A DNA stretch of 64,000 nt from Planomicrobium sp. CPCC 101110 (GTDB lineage Bacteria > Bacillota > Bacilli > Bacillales_A > Planococcaceae), in assembly GCF_007859395.1 (NCBI RefSeq), contig NZ_VOHD01000003.1, positions 1,524,637 to 1,588,636 on the forward strand, given 5' to 3'. The stretch's first letter is position 1; every line of letters starts with the position of its first letter. The notes below the pieces were generated by a model that did not search any database, was not told where the DNA came from, and worked only from the letters and a program-made list of their open reading frames with translations. Positions 18,189 through 27,130 of the stretch are shown here, piece by piece. The position numbers were made by a program, and so were the translations under genes.

Positions 18189-18513
18189 AGAACTTATAGA
18201 TCCGTTTTTTAGCGAGTGGGAAAACAGGTCGCCCGTCATTTCTGAATTGCATAAGCAGCGCAAACAACCCAAAAACGAGGTGGAAGCAGGCATTCTTCTA
18301 TACAGGAAGCTGCTTGCCCATTGCAACAAACCGGAATCGGCTTCCAATGGACAAGCATTGATGCCCGTGAACGGGGAAGAACGTTTGGCTTTCATTGAGT
18401 CCAATCCAGGCAGCTTTGCTGCTTTCCGCCAACTTGATGAGCTTTTCAAAGAGATGAAGAAGGGAATAGCATCAAAGCGTGTCCAACTGAAAAGGGCCGA
18501 AGAGAAAACATAA
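18139..18513 (+). CDS. ypoC: YpoC family protein
   Basis: 124 residues from a GTG at 18139, placed after AGGGAAGGGAAAAAG inside nth. Helical and charged, with no motif I recognise. Called by position (directly after nth and before convergent ponA, as in B. subtilis) and by the FFSEWENRSPVI region. Function unknown. The 50-base overlap with nth is long; a later start is possible, so the N-terminus is uncertain. Confidence 0.7.
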   Translation: MIKRDLLNVKLSLRLTKELIDPFFSEWENRSPVISELHKQRKQPKNEVEAGILLYRKLLAHCNKPESASNGQALMPVNGEERLAFIESNPGSFAAFRQLDELFKEMKKGIASKRVQLKRAEEKT

Positions 18514-18554
18514 AAGCCCCCGCATCAGCAATATCGCTGATGCGGGGGCTTTTT
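18512..18554. terminator. Bidirectional terminator between ypoC and ponA
   Basis: Near-perfect palindrome: AAAAGCCCCCGCATCAGC, a six-base loop, and its complement ending in TTTT. It serves ypoC from the left and ponA from the right. Confidence 0.92.
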
Positions 18555-18606
18555 ATAGGCCGGAAAAGAGACCTATGAAATTGGTAGAGAAACGGAGAAG
18601 GGGACT

Positions 18607-18790
18607 TTAATTTCCGTTCCCATTCCCATTTCCTTGGTTGCCACTGCCTTGGTCCTCATTCCCATTTCCTTGGTTGCCACTGCCTTGGTCCTCATTTCCA
18701 TTTCCTTGGTTGCCACTGCCTTGGTCTCCATTTCCATTTCCTTGATTGCCACTGCCTTGGTCTCCATTTCCTTGATTGCTATTTTCATTG
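18607..18790 (-). repeat. 36-bp tandem repeats encoding the Asn/Gln/Gly tail of PonA
   Basis: Four or five near-identical 36-base units, each encoding DQGSGNQGNGN plus one variable residue, at the very end of ponA. The unit length is a multiple of three, so changes in copy number keep the reading frame. Confidence 0.85.
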
Positions 18791-21417
18791 CTATTATTAT
18801 CATTTTCTTCTTCATTTTGAACTGGGGTGTCAGTTTGGCCTCTGCGGGATGCAGTTCCATCTTCTTCGGCCGGCTCTTCCTCGGCCGGCTCTTCTTCGGC
18901 CGGCTCTTCTTCGGCCGGTTCTTCTTCGACCGGTTCTTCCTCGGCCGGCTCTTCTTCGGCCGGCTCTTCTTCGGCCGGTTCTTCCTCAGCCGGTTCTTCT
19001 TCAACCGGTTCTTCTTCAACCGGTTCCTCTTCGGCCGGTTCCTCTTCGACCGGTTCCTCGGAAGCGGCAAGTTCCACAGTGACGGAAGCTGGATCGCTTC
19101 GCTGATCATCGGTTACAGCCGTTACGCTGAATGTGTAGGAAGTCCCTTGCTCAAGGCCATTGAAAGTATAGTTGGTGCCGCTTGTCGTGGTTAAGACTGA
19201 CCCGTTTACCGCAACTTCAAATGCGACATCTGCATCGCCGCCATATGTCCAAGTTAGAGCGGCGGACTGCCCTTCAACATCAGCGCGCAATCCGGAAGGG
19301 GCATCCAACTCTTCCTGTACATATGTTTCGGATATTTGGGTCGGCTCTTCGCCGCGTACAAACAATTCGGTTCTTCTCAAACTGTATGGCGTGTAGTCGC
19401 TCGCCAATTTAAGAGGAGAGGTGCCTCTCTCTATTGTTTTTTCAACTACTGAATCAGGCTGCTGGAAACCTTCAGTGTCTGAGCTTGAAATTTCTGACAT
19501 CACCTGTTTGAAAAGGCGTTGAGCCAGCAAGCGTTCGTCAGACCCGGTATCTATCGCATATTTACGGGAAGGGTAGCCGCTCCAGACAGAAATGGAATAA
19601 TCGGTTGTATAGCCGGCAAACCAAACATCCGGTGCAGAAGATGCATCCAGATTGTAATCGCTGATTTCATCTGCTGTATAGTTGGAAGTTCCTGTTTTGC
19701 CTGCCAGGTCCAGGCCGCTAATAGCTGCTTCTTTTCCTGTGGCGCCTGCTATGCTCGGGTCGACAACATCACGCAGCATATCGGTCACCATATAGGCGGT
19801 ACTGTCCTTCATCGCTTCCACCGGTTCCGGTTGGACGACTTGTTCGGTTGTGCCATCGCGGAAAACGATTTTTGTAATGGTATGGGGTTCTGTAAATTCC
19901 CCTCCATTTCCAAAAGCAGCAAAGGCGCCGGCCATTTCGACCGTCGAAATGTTCTTTTCCGGTGAGCCAAGAGAAGCAGACTCATAAATTCCGCCGAAAT
20001 CCAAGCCTAATCTTTTCGTGAATTCCGAAGCCTCATCAAATCCTACTTCTTGCAAGGTTTTGACTGCCGGAATATTGCGTGAGCGATATAAAGCTTCACG
20101 GACAGTCATTGGTCCAAGGAAATCTCCATCGACATTCCGGATTTCCTGGCCGCTTTCGTATTCATATGGTTCGTCGACAAGCGTTTGGCCGGTCGACCAA
20201 TTCAGAAATTCGATTGCGGGACCGTAGTCAAGCAAAGGTTTGATCGTCGACCCGATAACACGGTCTTTGGAAACTGCATAGTTTCTCCGGACATCACCGC
20301 TGTAATCACGGCCAGCCCCGATAGCGCGGATGCCGCCAGTTTCTGTATCGACAATCGTCATCGCGGATTCCACATCTTCGTCGAAAAACAGATCAGAGGA
20401 CATGGCTTCGTTTACCGCTTTTTGTACTGATGGGTCCAGCGTCGTATAGACGGTCAGCCCCTCATCCAGAGAAATGTCTCCATCAAGCGATTCAAGCTCG
20501 TCTTCCACCATTTCCATGAAAGCTGTATACTCCCCGGTCGCTGCGGTTTGCTGGCGGTCCTCTTCTTTTAGCAGCGAATCTTCAATAGGCACTGCTTGGG
20601 CTTCCTCTTTCTCGGCTGTGGTAATTTTGCCATGCTGTTCCATCAGGCTCAAAACAACATTTCGTCTTGTTTCTGCCCGCTCAGGATTTTTGAAAGGGTT
20701 GTAGCCGTTAGGGCTTTGAGGCATTCCGGCCAACATGGCCATTTCATGCAGTTCCAATTCGTTAAGCGGTTTTCCAAAGAAATATTCGGCTGCCGTTCCG
20801 AAGCCGTAGATATTGCCGGACATCAAGATTTTATTGAAGTACATCTCGAAAATTTCTTCTTTTTCGTACTTTTGCTCAAGCTTATAAGCCAAATAAGCTT
20901 CCTGGGCTTTTCGCTTCAACGTTTTATCATTGGATAGAAACGAGTTCTTGATCACTTGCTGTGTGATTGTACTCGCTCCCTGAGAACCGAATCCACCGGT
21001 TATGTTGGCGACAACTGCGCCTCCGAGCCGGATCACATCGATGCCGGAATGCTTGTAGAATCGGTTGTCCTCAGTTGCCAAGATAGCATCTTCCATCTCT
21101 TTCGGAATATCCTCATAGTTGATATAAGTCCGGTTTTCAGTGGTTATATAAGGGATTTCCGTTTCGCCGTCAGCAGCTAAAAAAGTTGGGGTGATAGGGT
21201 CTCTCAGCAACTCTTCATCAATTTCCGGCGCGCTGCTTGCATAATAAGCGAACAGCCCGGCTCCGCATATAAATCCGATCAATCCGATCAAAACAAGTGC
21301 TGTAAAGATTCGTTTGATCCAGGAAGTTCCTGGCTTCTGCTTTTTCTTGCTGGTCTTTTTCTTTTGTTGTTCGATTGCTTTTCTGCGCTGTTCGCGCGAA
21401 ATTGGTTTTTCGCTCAC
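18607..21417 (-). CDS. ponA: Class A penicillin-binding protein 1A
   Basis: 936 residues. A cytoplasmic basic N-terminus and one membrane helix (about 36-62), then a GT51 glycosyltransferase (EDNRFYKHSGIDVIR; GASTITQQ) and a transpeptidase with SxxK in GSTIKP, SxN in SRNIPAV and KTG in AGKTGTSNY. Next comes a fibronectin type III domain (about 705-782), a Glu/Pro repeat tail (about 786-858) and an Asn/Gln/Gly repeat tail to the end. It polymerises and cross-links peptidoglycan. Transcribed after recU, 33 bases upstream. The tail is unusually long and repetitive. Confidence 0.96.
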   Translation of the reverse strand: MSEKPISREQRRKAIEQQKKKTSKKKQKPGTSWIKRIFTALVLIGLIGFICGAGLFAYYASSAPEIDEELLRDPITPTFLAADGETEIPYITTENRTYINYEDIPKEMEDAILATEDNRFYKHSGIDVIRLGGAVVANITGGFGSQGASTITQQVIKNSFLSNDKTLKRKAQEAYLAYKLEQKYEKEEIFEMYFNKILMSGNIYGFGTAAEYFFGKPLNELELHEMAMLAGMPQSPNGYNPFKNPERAETRRNVVLSLMEQHGKITTAEKEEAQAVPIEDSLLKEEDRQQTAATGEYTAFMEMVEDELESLDGDISLDEGLTVYTTLDPSVQKAVNEAMSSDLFFDEDVESAMTIVDTETGGIRAIGAGRDYSGDVRRNYAVSKDRVIGSTIKPLLDYGPAIEFLNWSTGQTLVDEPYEYESGQEIRNVDGDFLGPMTVREALYRSRNIPAVKTLQEVGFDEASEFTKRLGLDFGGIYESASLGSPEKNISTVEMAGAFAAFGNGGEFTEPHTITKIVFRDGTTEQVVQPEPVEAMKDSTAYMVTDMLRDVVDPSIAGATGKEAAISGLDLAGKTGTSNYTADEISDYNLDASSAPDVWFAGYTTDYSISVWSGYPSRKYAIDTGSDERLLAQRLFKQVMSEISSSDTEGFQQPDSVVEKTIERGTSPLKLASDYTPYSLRRTELFVRGEEPTQISETYVQEELDAPSGLRADVEGQSAALTWTYGGDADVAFEVAVNGSVLTTTSGTNYTFNGLEQGTSYTFSVTAVTDDQRSDPASVTVELAASEEPVEEEPAEEEPVEEEPVEEEPAEEEPAEEEPAEEEPAEEEPVEEEPAEEEPAEEEPAEEEPAEEDGTASRRGQTDTPVQNEEENDNNSNENSNQGNGDQGSGNQGNGNGDQGSGNQGNGNEDQGSGNQGNGNEDQGSGNQGNGNGNGN
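18862..19062 (-). repeat. 15-bp tandem repeats encoding the EEPAE/EEPVE tail of PonA
   Basis: About thirteen 15-base units encoding AEEEP or VEEEP. Strongly acidic and proline-rich, it probably forms an extended segment in the cell wall. In-frame repeats of this kind often vary in length between strains. Confidence 0.85.
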
Positions 21418-21450
21418 AATCGGTTCCTCACTTTCATAAATATGACTCGG

Positions 21451-22047
21451 TCAAAGCTTTTGTAGAATGGGCAGGTAATCAATGGGAGGAAAAGCTCCGG
21501 GTGCAATCTCGAAAGAGGTTTCTTCAACTTCTTGCAACGTAATTGACTTTCGGCCGCCGGCTAGCATCCGGTCCCAAAAGATTTCCAATGATTCAAAACG
21601 CATTACAAAATAACGCTGCAGGGATGAAAAACGGAGAATCAGAAACGCTATGCCATTTTGCTTGACTACTTGTGACATATGGTGGATTTGATGTTCATGA
21701 ATATTCTTCAACGGAAAGGAAGTTCTATTCTCCGTCTCCTTAGCTTCAAAATCGATGTATCTTCCGTTCCAAACGCCGTTGTAATCCGTTGTGGAAGGGG
21801 TTCTGAAATAAGCTTCCCGAATCACCGCCGCACTTCTGGAAGGATACTCGACTTTGACGATTTGCACTGGGACCGGTTTTTTATGGATCAAAGCAAGACC
21901 CAGCTGCAAATAATATTCGTTTGTTTCGTTCAACTCATCCTCTAATGTCTTACCCCGATTGCTGAAAGAAAAATCCTTTTTCTTTTTTGCTGCCGGCATT
22001 TTATTTGATGGAACGAATTTTTTTCCGTTCGGATAGTTGATGGCCAT
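21451..22047 (-). CDS. recU: Holliday junction resolvase RecU
   Basis: 198 residues. A PD-(D/E)xK nuclease that cuts four-way junctions and works with RuvAB/RecA in recombination repair and chromosome segregation. The catalytic region YNGVWNGRYIDFEAKET is clear, followed by HEHQIHHM. ATG with AGGTG about 9 bases upstream. It is directly upstream of ponA in the same direction, the conserved recU-ponA arrangement. An extended -10 (TGATATGAT) lies about 25 bases before the start. Confidence 0.95.
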   Translation of the reverse strand: MAINYPNGKKFVPSNKMPAAKKKKDFSFSNRGKTLEDELNETNEYYLQLGLALIHKKPVPVQIVKVEYPSRSAAVIREAYFRTPSTTDYNGVWNGRYIDFEAKETENRTSFPLKNIHEHQIHHMSQVVKQNGIAFLILRFSSLQRYFVMRFESLEIFWDRMLAGGRKSITLQEVEETSFEIAPGAFPPIDYLPILQKL

Positions 22048-22237
22048 TGTGATACACCTCGCTTACTTTATCATATCACACGCATTTAGACGATGCCTGT
22101 GCAGAAAGGTTTCAAAATCACTAGACCTATGATACTGGATTCATCTTTACTTTCCAACTGAAAAGAATGTCTGTTCGATAAAGTTCGTCTCGTTTTTGCT
22201 AATATGATAAACTTAAAGCAATGGAGGGGATGAAAAA

Positions 22238-22606
22238 ATGACAGTCCGAGAACTCTCTTCCGTATTATATGATGAATGCGGAAAATGTCTGGACCGCTTC
22301 TACGATATGCGCGAACGCGACGCGGTCCCGGATTTCTATGACGATGTAAAACCATATGCTGATTATTGGCACGAAAAGATAAATGAATGGCAGCAGGAAT
22401 CGCTGTCCTATATTCAAAAAGAACGGCCGAAATATGTCCATAAACCGCAAATCGACACGGCTGCAGAAGGCATGGCGCAATTCTTTGTCCAAAGTTTTTA
22501 TAAAGAGACAAGCAAAAAACGCTTTATCCAAAGCATCCAATCGGCACAATATACGCTTCAAACATTTATAAATGCAATTGATGAAAGAGCGGGAAGCCAT
22601 GATTAG
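22238..22606 (+). CDS. yppE: YppE family protein (DUF1798)
   Basis: 122 residues, the length of B. subtilis YppE. Predicted all-helical with many charged and aromatic residues (FYDDVKPYADYWHEKINEWQ; QFFVQSFYKETSKKRF), no transmembrane segment. Function unknown. ATG after GGAGGGGATG, with a TATGAT box some 25 bases upstream, divergent from recU. Its last eight bases overlap the start of mrfA, suggesting co-expression with the repair genes. Confidence 0.85.
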   Translation: MTVRELSSVLYDECGKCLDRFYDMRERDAVPDFYDDVKPYADYWHEKINEWQQESLSYIQKERPKYVHKPQIDTAAEGMAQFFVQSFYKETSKKRFIQSIQSAQYTLQTFINAIDERAGSHD

Positions 22607-24869
22607 ACGGAAGACCTTACCCCAGTTGATGAATGAATGGAAAACGGAGCCGGATATGATGGAACGGATTGTCCATTGGCACACGATGAAAGAAAAACCG
22701 GCAAAATATGCCGAACATCCTCCTCAAATGCACGCCAGCCTGAAAGAAGCACTCCGGAAAAAGGGGATTGAAAAGCTGTACACGCATCAGCGCGAGGCAT
22801 TTGATTTGGCCGCCGCCGGCAAGTCGTTTACAGCCGTTACACCGACCGCATCAGGGAAATCCTATTGCTACCATTTGCCGGTGCTCCATGCGATCCTGAA
22901 CGATCCAGGCGCCCGGGCGTTGTACTTGTTCCCGACCAAAGCGCTCGCGCAAGACCAGAAAAGCGATTTGCACGATTTGATCGAGAAAACAGAACAATCG
23001 ATTTTGTCCTATACGTATGACGGCGATACTTCTCCGGCAATCCGCACAAAAGTGCGGAAAGCGGGCCAGATTGTCATGACCAATCCGGATATGCTCCACT
23101 CTGCGATACTGCCGCACCATACCAAATGGGTTTCCCTTTTTGAAAATCTTCATTATATAGTAATTGATGAGCTTCACACTTACAAAGGCGTTTTCGGAAC
23201 GCATGTAAGCCATGTTATCCGCCGCCTGAAGCGCATCTGCGAATTCTATGGCAGCAATCCGGTGTTCATTTGCACATCCGCCACGATTGCTAATCCTAAG
23301 GAACTGGCCGAAAAACTGACAAACACGGATCATGTGCTGATTGACGAAAACGGCGCGCCGAGCGGCAAAAAGCATATTGTCTTCTACAACCCGCCAATCA
23401 TCCATCCAACGTTCGGCGTTCGGCGAAGCGCCATTCTTGAGGTTCGGGACTTGGCGACCCACCTGATCAAGCAGGGCATTCAGACGATTGTTTTTGCCAA
23501 AAGCCGTGTGCGGGTCGAGATGCTGGTCACCTATTTGCAGGCAGTCACGAAGATGAAACTGCAGGACGAGTCGATCAAAGGATACCGTGGCGGCTATCTG
23601 CCATCTGAACGCCGTGCAATCGAAAAGGGCCTCCGTGATGGGACGATTCAATGCGTGGTATCCACCAATGCATTGGAACTTGGGGTCGATATCGGACAGC
23701 TCCAGGCGTGCATCATGACCGGCTATCCGGGCAACATAGCAAGCGCCTGGCAGCAAGCGGGGCGAGCGGGAAGAAGGCAGGATGAATCACTCGTCGTTTA
23801 TGTGGCGCAGTCAACAGCGCTTGATCAATACATTATCAACCATCCTGAATACTTGTTGGATCAGTCTCCGGAAGAAGCGCGCATCCACCCGGAAAATATC
23901 ATTATATTGATGGACCATTTGAAATGTGCATCGTTTGAACTTCCGTTTACAACCGATGATCAATACGGCGAATTCGAAGTGCAGGAGCTTCTGGAATATT
24001 TGCAGGAACAAGGGGTGCTCGTTCGGACTTCAGACCGTTGGCATTGGATGAGCGACCGCTTTCCGGCCCATGATATTTCACTGCGCTCGGCAACACAGGA
24101 AAATGTTGTGATCATTGACCAATCCGTTCCGGCCGACACGCGTGTGATCGGGGAGATGGACCGGTTCAGCGCCATGACCCTGCTGCACGAAGAAGCGATC
24201 TATCTTCATCAAGGCACGCAATTCCAGGTGGAGATCCTCGATTGGGAGGAGAAAAAAGCGTATGTCACAGAAGTGGATGTGGATTACTTTACCGATGCCA
24301 ATTTGGCGGTCGAGCTGAAAGTGATGAGTGAAGACAAAACGCGGGAATTCCACGATGCTTATGTTCACTTCGGAGATATTGCTGTCCTGGCGATGCCGAC
24401 AATTTTTAAGAAAATCCGTTTTGATACGCATGACAACATCGGTTCAGGACCTATTTCGTTGCCAGCAGAAGAGCTTCATACAAGTTCGACTTGGCTCAGT
24501 TTTGCCCGTCCGGAGAATTTCAGCGAAGCCGAATTGTCTGATACGATGACAGGTGCCGCCTATGCCATCGAATCGTTTATCCCGATTTTTGTGCAATGCG
24601 ACCGAAGGGATGTGCATGTCGTGCCGCAAGTGAAGTCGCCGCACAACGACTTGCCTTCGTTTTTCATCCACGATTCTTATCCCGGAGGCATCGGCATAAG
24701 CGAGCGGATCTACGATTTATGGCAGCCGCTGCTCGACAAAGCACAGCAGCACGTTTCAGAATGCCCGTGCCTGGATGGTTGTCCGTCCTGCATCGGCGCC
24801 CAGGATGCCGCTATCAGCATGAAAGGCCATGTCATTCAATTATTGAATGATCTTCGCAATGAGGGGTGA
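22599..24869 (+). CDS. mrfA: MrfA/YprA DEAD/H helicase with C-terminal zinc-binding DUF1998 domain
   Basis: 756 residues. Superfamily 2 helicase: Q-motif region LYTHQREAFDLA, Walker A TPTASGKS, DExH box VIDELHTYKG, motif III TSATIANP, and motif VI QQAGRAGRRQ. The C-terminal domain carries the cysteine set CPCLDGCPSC. In B. subtilis this protein (YprA) works with YprB in mitomycin C damage repair. The start chosen is the ATG inside the end of yppE; alternatives up to nine codons upstream exist. mrfB follows after six bases. Confidence 0.93.
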   Translation: MIRRKTLPQLMNEWKTEPDMMERIVHWHTMKEKPAKYAEHPPQMHASLKEALRKKGIEKLYTHQREAFDLAAAGKSFTAVTPTASGKSYCYHLPVLHAILNDPGARALYLFPTKALAQDQKSDLHDLIEKTEQSILSYTYDGDTSPAIRTKVRKAGQIVMTNPDMLHSAILPHHTKWVSLFENLHYIVIDELHTYKGVFGTHVSHVIRRLKRICEFYGSNPVFICTSATIANPKELAEKLTNTDHVLIDENGAPSGKKHIVFYNPPIIHPTFGVRRSAILEVRDLATHLIKQGIQTIVFAKSRVRVEMLVTYLQAVTKMKLQDESIKGYRGGYLPSERRAIEKGLRDGTIQCVVSTNALELGVDIGQLQACIMTGYPGNIASAWQQAGRAGRRQDESLVVYVAQSTALDQYIINHPEYLLDQSPEEARIHPENIIILMDHLKCASFELPFTTDDQYGEFEVQELLEYLQEQGVLVRTSDRWHWMSDRFPAHDISLRSATQENVVIIDQSVPADTRVIGEMDRFSAMTLLHEEAIYLHQGTQFQVEILDWEEKKAYVTEVDVDYFTDANLAVELKVMSEDKTREFHDAYVHFGDIAVLAMPTIFKKIRFDTHDNIGSGPISLPAEELHTSSTWLSFARPENFSEAELSDTMTGAAYAIESFIPIFVQCDRRDVHVVPQVKSPHNDLPSFFIHDSYPGGIGISERIYDLWQPLLDKAQQHVSECPCLDGCPSCIGAQDAAISMKGHVIQLLNDLRNEG

Positions 24870-24875
24870 GTGGAC

Positions 24876-26123
24876 ATGTCATTTGAAAGCAAATTGCTCC
24901 AGATGAAAGGCTTGCTGAAAAAAGAACCGGCAAAAAAGCAAAAAGCGAAAACGGCTGATCGCCCAGTGCATGAAGACAAATGGAACAGAATCGGCTTGGA
25001 GCTCAAGGAAAACAAATTTGGCTTTGTGTTCCGGAAGAAAATCCGCTATCCGCTGGATATGGTTCATGGGAATGTGGAGCTGGGACAGCTGGACAGGGTT
25101 CTGGCAGCATGGGGGGACGCCCCTTTTGACCATCCCTTTAAACTGTCCGCAGACGATCCGATCGTCTTTTTTGATACCGAGACGACAGGATTGAGCGGGA
25201 CGGGTGCATATATTTTCCTGATTGGGCTGCTTGTAAAAAGGGAAGACTGCTTTGAGATGACGCAGTACATCATGCCGGACCCGTCGCATGAAGCTGCTTT
25301 TTTATATGAAACAGGTTTATGGAAAGACGAAAATCCCATCATCTTTTCATATAACGGGAAAAGTTTCGATTGGCCACAGTTGATGTCGAGGTGGACTATG
25401 CATCGCAATGTGCTGCCCAAGCTTCCCGCTCCCCGCCAGATCGATTTGTTCCATGGCACGAAACGCATATGGAAAAACGAGCTTGAGCGAATGAAATTGA
25501 GCACCATCGAAGAGGAAAAATTGGGATTGAAGCGGGAAGGCGATGTGCCGGGCTACTTGATCCCTGCCATCTATCTGGATGCAGTGAAAAGCGGTTTTCC
25601 GGAAGCATTGGAAAAAGTGCTGTTCCATAATGAATTGGATATTTTATCGTTGGTTTCGCTTTATGTTCTATCCTCCGATTTGCTGATGGAAGATTTTGTG
25701 TCGGAGACAAGCGGAGCGTATACGAATATCGGAAAATGGTATGCCGACTTGAAGCAGTTTGACCAAAGCGCGATTTACTTGGAACATGTGACCGGACAGC
25801 GCGGGGCCCAAGCGGCTCTAGCCCGGTATTTGCTGGCCATCCAGAAAAAGAGGGGCGGCCATCCGCTTGAAGCGGTCCGGCTTTTTAAGGAAGCGGCCCC
25901 TCATTTGCGCGGGACCATCGAAGTCGAAGCGTGGATCCATGCGGCAAAATTGTATGAACACCAGATCGGCGATTTGGATCAGGCGATCATCATGACGGGA
26001 TTTGCAAAAGAGGCGAGCGAGCATACGAAAGTCCGCAATTCGCTGATTTTGGATCTCCAAAAAAGGCAGCGGCGCTTGGAGGAGAAAAAGGCAAAAAATC
26101 ATCCCCAAGTTAACAAGATATAG
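24876..26123 (+). CDS. mrfB: MrfB/YprB DEDD 3'-5' exonuclease with C-terminal TPR-like region
   Basis: 415 residues. The first acidic motif FFDTETTGLSG (about residues 100-110) starts a DEDD-type exonuclease; SYNGKSFDWP and HNELDILSLVSLY supply the later acidic residues. The C-terminal 140 residues form helical repeats (IGKWYADLKQFDQSAIYLE; WIHAAKLYEHQIGDLDQAI) like TPRs. It pairs with MrfA in a UvrA-independent repair route known for mitomycin C lesions. ATG at 24876 after GAGGGGTGAG; a GTG two codons earlier is less favoured. Confidence 0.93.
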   Translation: MSFESKLLQMKGLLKKEPAKKQKAKTADRPVHEDKWNRIGLELKENKFGFVFRKKIRYPLDMVHGNVELGQLDRVLAAWGDAPFDHPFKLSADDPIVFFDTETTGLSGTGAYIFLIGLLVKREDCFEMTQYIMPDPSHEAAFLYETGLWKDENPIIFSYNGKSFDWPQLMSRWTMHRNVLPKLPAPRQIDLFHGTKRIWKNELERMKLSTIEEEKLGLKREGDVPGYLIPAIYLDAVKSGFPEALEKVLFHNELDILSLVSLYVLSSDLLMEDFVSETSGAYTNIGKWYADLKQFDQSAIYLEHVTGQRGAQAALARYLLAIQKKRGGHPLEAVRLFKEAAPHLRGTIEVEAWIHAAKLYEHQIGDLDQAIIMTGFAKEASEHTKVRNSLILDLQKRQRRLEEKKAKNHPQVNKI

Positions 26124-26128
26124 ACATG

Positions 26129-26171
26129 AAAAACCTGCCTTATGCTATACTTAGTGTAAGACAGGTTTTTT
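26129..26171 (+). terminator. Intrinsic terminator of the yppE-mrfAB operon
   Basis: AAAACCTG-C-CTTA pairs with TAAG-A-CAGGTTTT, a 14-base loop and T-tract. Confidence 0.75.
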
Positions 26172-26275
26172 CGTTTGACTGATAATTGATTTGATAAATA
26201 ACGGTTGATTGAACTAACAATTTGCGGAAAGCCATTCGCGAGTTGAAGTTTCACCCTATGGAAGGACGATATTAA

Positions 26276-26569
26276 ATGGAAACTAAATTTACAGCAAAAG
26301 ACATACTGGAGAAAGATTTTAAAACAGGCATGCGCGGTTACAACCAGGATGAAGTGGATCATTTTTTAGATGAAATCATCCAGGACTATGAAATCTTCTC
26401 TAAAAAAATCGAGCAGCTCCAGAACGAAAACAAGCGCCTGCGAGCTGAAATCGAAGAGATGCCAAGAAAACAAGCGTCTCCAGTGCCGGGCACAACCAAC
26501 TTCGACATTCTGCGCCGGCTGTCTCATTTAGAGAACCATGTTTTCGGAAACAAACTGCATAACGACTAA
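26276..26569 (+). CDS. gpsB: Cell division protein GpsB
   Basis: 97 residues, the standard length. The N-terminal DivIVA-like lipid-binding domain ([28 protein letters not shown]) continues as a coiled coil (about 40-65), a linker with PVPGT, and a C-terminal helical trimerisation segment. GpsB shuttles PBP1 and other envelope proteins between the division site and the side wall; ponA, its classic partner, lies 5 kb away. ATG after GGAAGGACG. Confidence 0.95.
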   Translation: METKFTAKDILEKDFKTGMRGYNQDEVDHFLDEIIQDYEIFSKKIEQLQNENKRLRAEIEEMPRKQASPVPGTTNFDILRRLSHLENHVFGNKLHND

Positions 26570-26574
26570 TATAG

Positions 26575-26603
26575 TTGTTTTCTTTACTGAAATAACGTAT
26601 ACT
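26575..26603 (+). promoter_or_regulatory. Promoter of rnpB
   Basis: TTGTTT (26575-26580), 17 bases, TATACT (26598-26603); start of transcription expected near 26610, matching the 5' end of the RNA. Confidence 0.82.
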
Positions 26604-26610
26604 AGTAAAG

Positions 26611-27010
26611 CCATTTGAAATTCTGGCAATCGCTCCGGCTTCTCGCCGGAGAGGAAAGTCCATGCTCACACGGACCTGAGACGGCCGTAGTGATCGCGCT
26701 CAGCGAAACAATAAGCTGGGGCAGCTGTTTTCAGCTGACGGCGGGTAGAACGCCTAAGTCTTCGGATATGGCCGAAATACCCTGAAGGTGCCACAGTGAC
26801 GGAGCTGCATGAGAAATTGTGCAGGTGGAACGAGGTAAACCCCGCGAGTGAGAAACCCAAATTATGGTAGGGGCACTTTTCTGAAGGAATTCAACTGAGG
26901 AAGAGGCGGGAGAGAAACCCGCAGATAGATGGTTGCCGTCCACTAGTACGAGGTGCAAACTGCTTGAGTACGTGGAAACAAAACATGGCTTATAGAATTT
27001 CTTCTGGTTT
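26611..27010 (+). ncRNA. rnpB: RNase P RNA, Bacillus (type B)
   Basis: Catalytic RNA that matures the 5' ends of tRNAs. Hallmarks present: GAGGAAAGTCCATGCTC near the 5' end, AGAAACCCAAATT, GGTAAACCCC, GGAATTCAAC, and the 3' ACAAAACATGGCTTA. The ends pair (GAAATTCT with AGAATTTC) as helix P1. Placement between gpsB and ypsC is conserved in Bacilli. The exact ends are estimated from the promoter and the P1 pairing. Confidence 0.95.
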
Positions 27011-27020
27011 TAAACTGATA

Positions 27021-27049
27021 AAAAGGCTCTCCTTTAGGAGAGCTTTTCT
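27021..27049 (+). terminator. Intrinsic terminator of rnpB
   Basis: AAAAGGCTCTCCT, a two-base loop and AGGAGAGCTTTT. Confidence 0.88.
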
Positions 27050-27130
27050 TCATTATGATAACTGATCGCAGATTGCCAGCTGCTAATAAAAACTAAAATA
27101 ATATGGCATGCACCAAGAAAGGGCGTTATT

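Noticed and set aside
18860..19062. CRISPR-like array
   Set aside because: The short repeats are contiguous, without spacers, and lie in frame within ponA.
18634..19194. Long plus-strand open frames opposite the ponA tail
   Set aside because: They arise from the repeats of ponA read in antisense and have low-complexity content without start signals.
26276..27010. tRNA or 6S RNA in the gpsB-ypsC gap
   Set aside because: The RNA has the full set of RNase P type B signatures.
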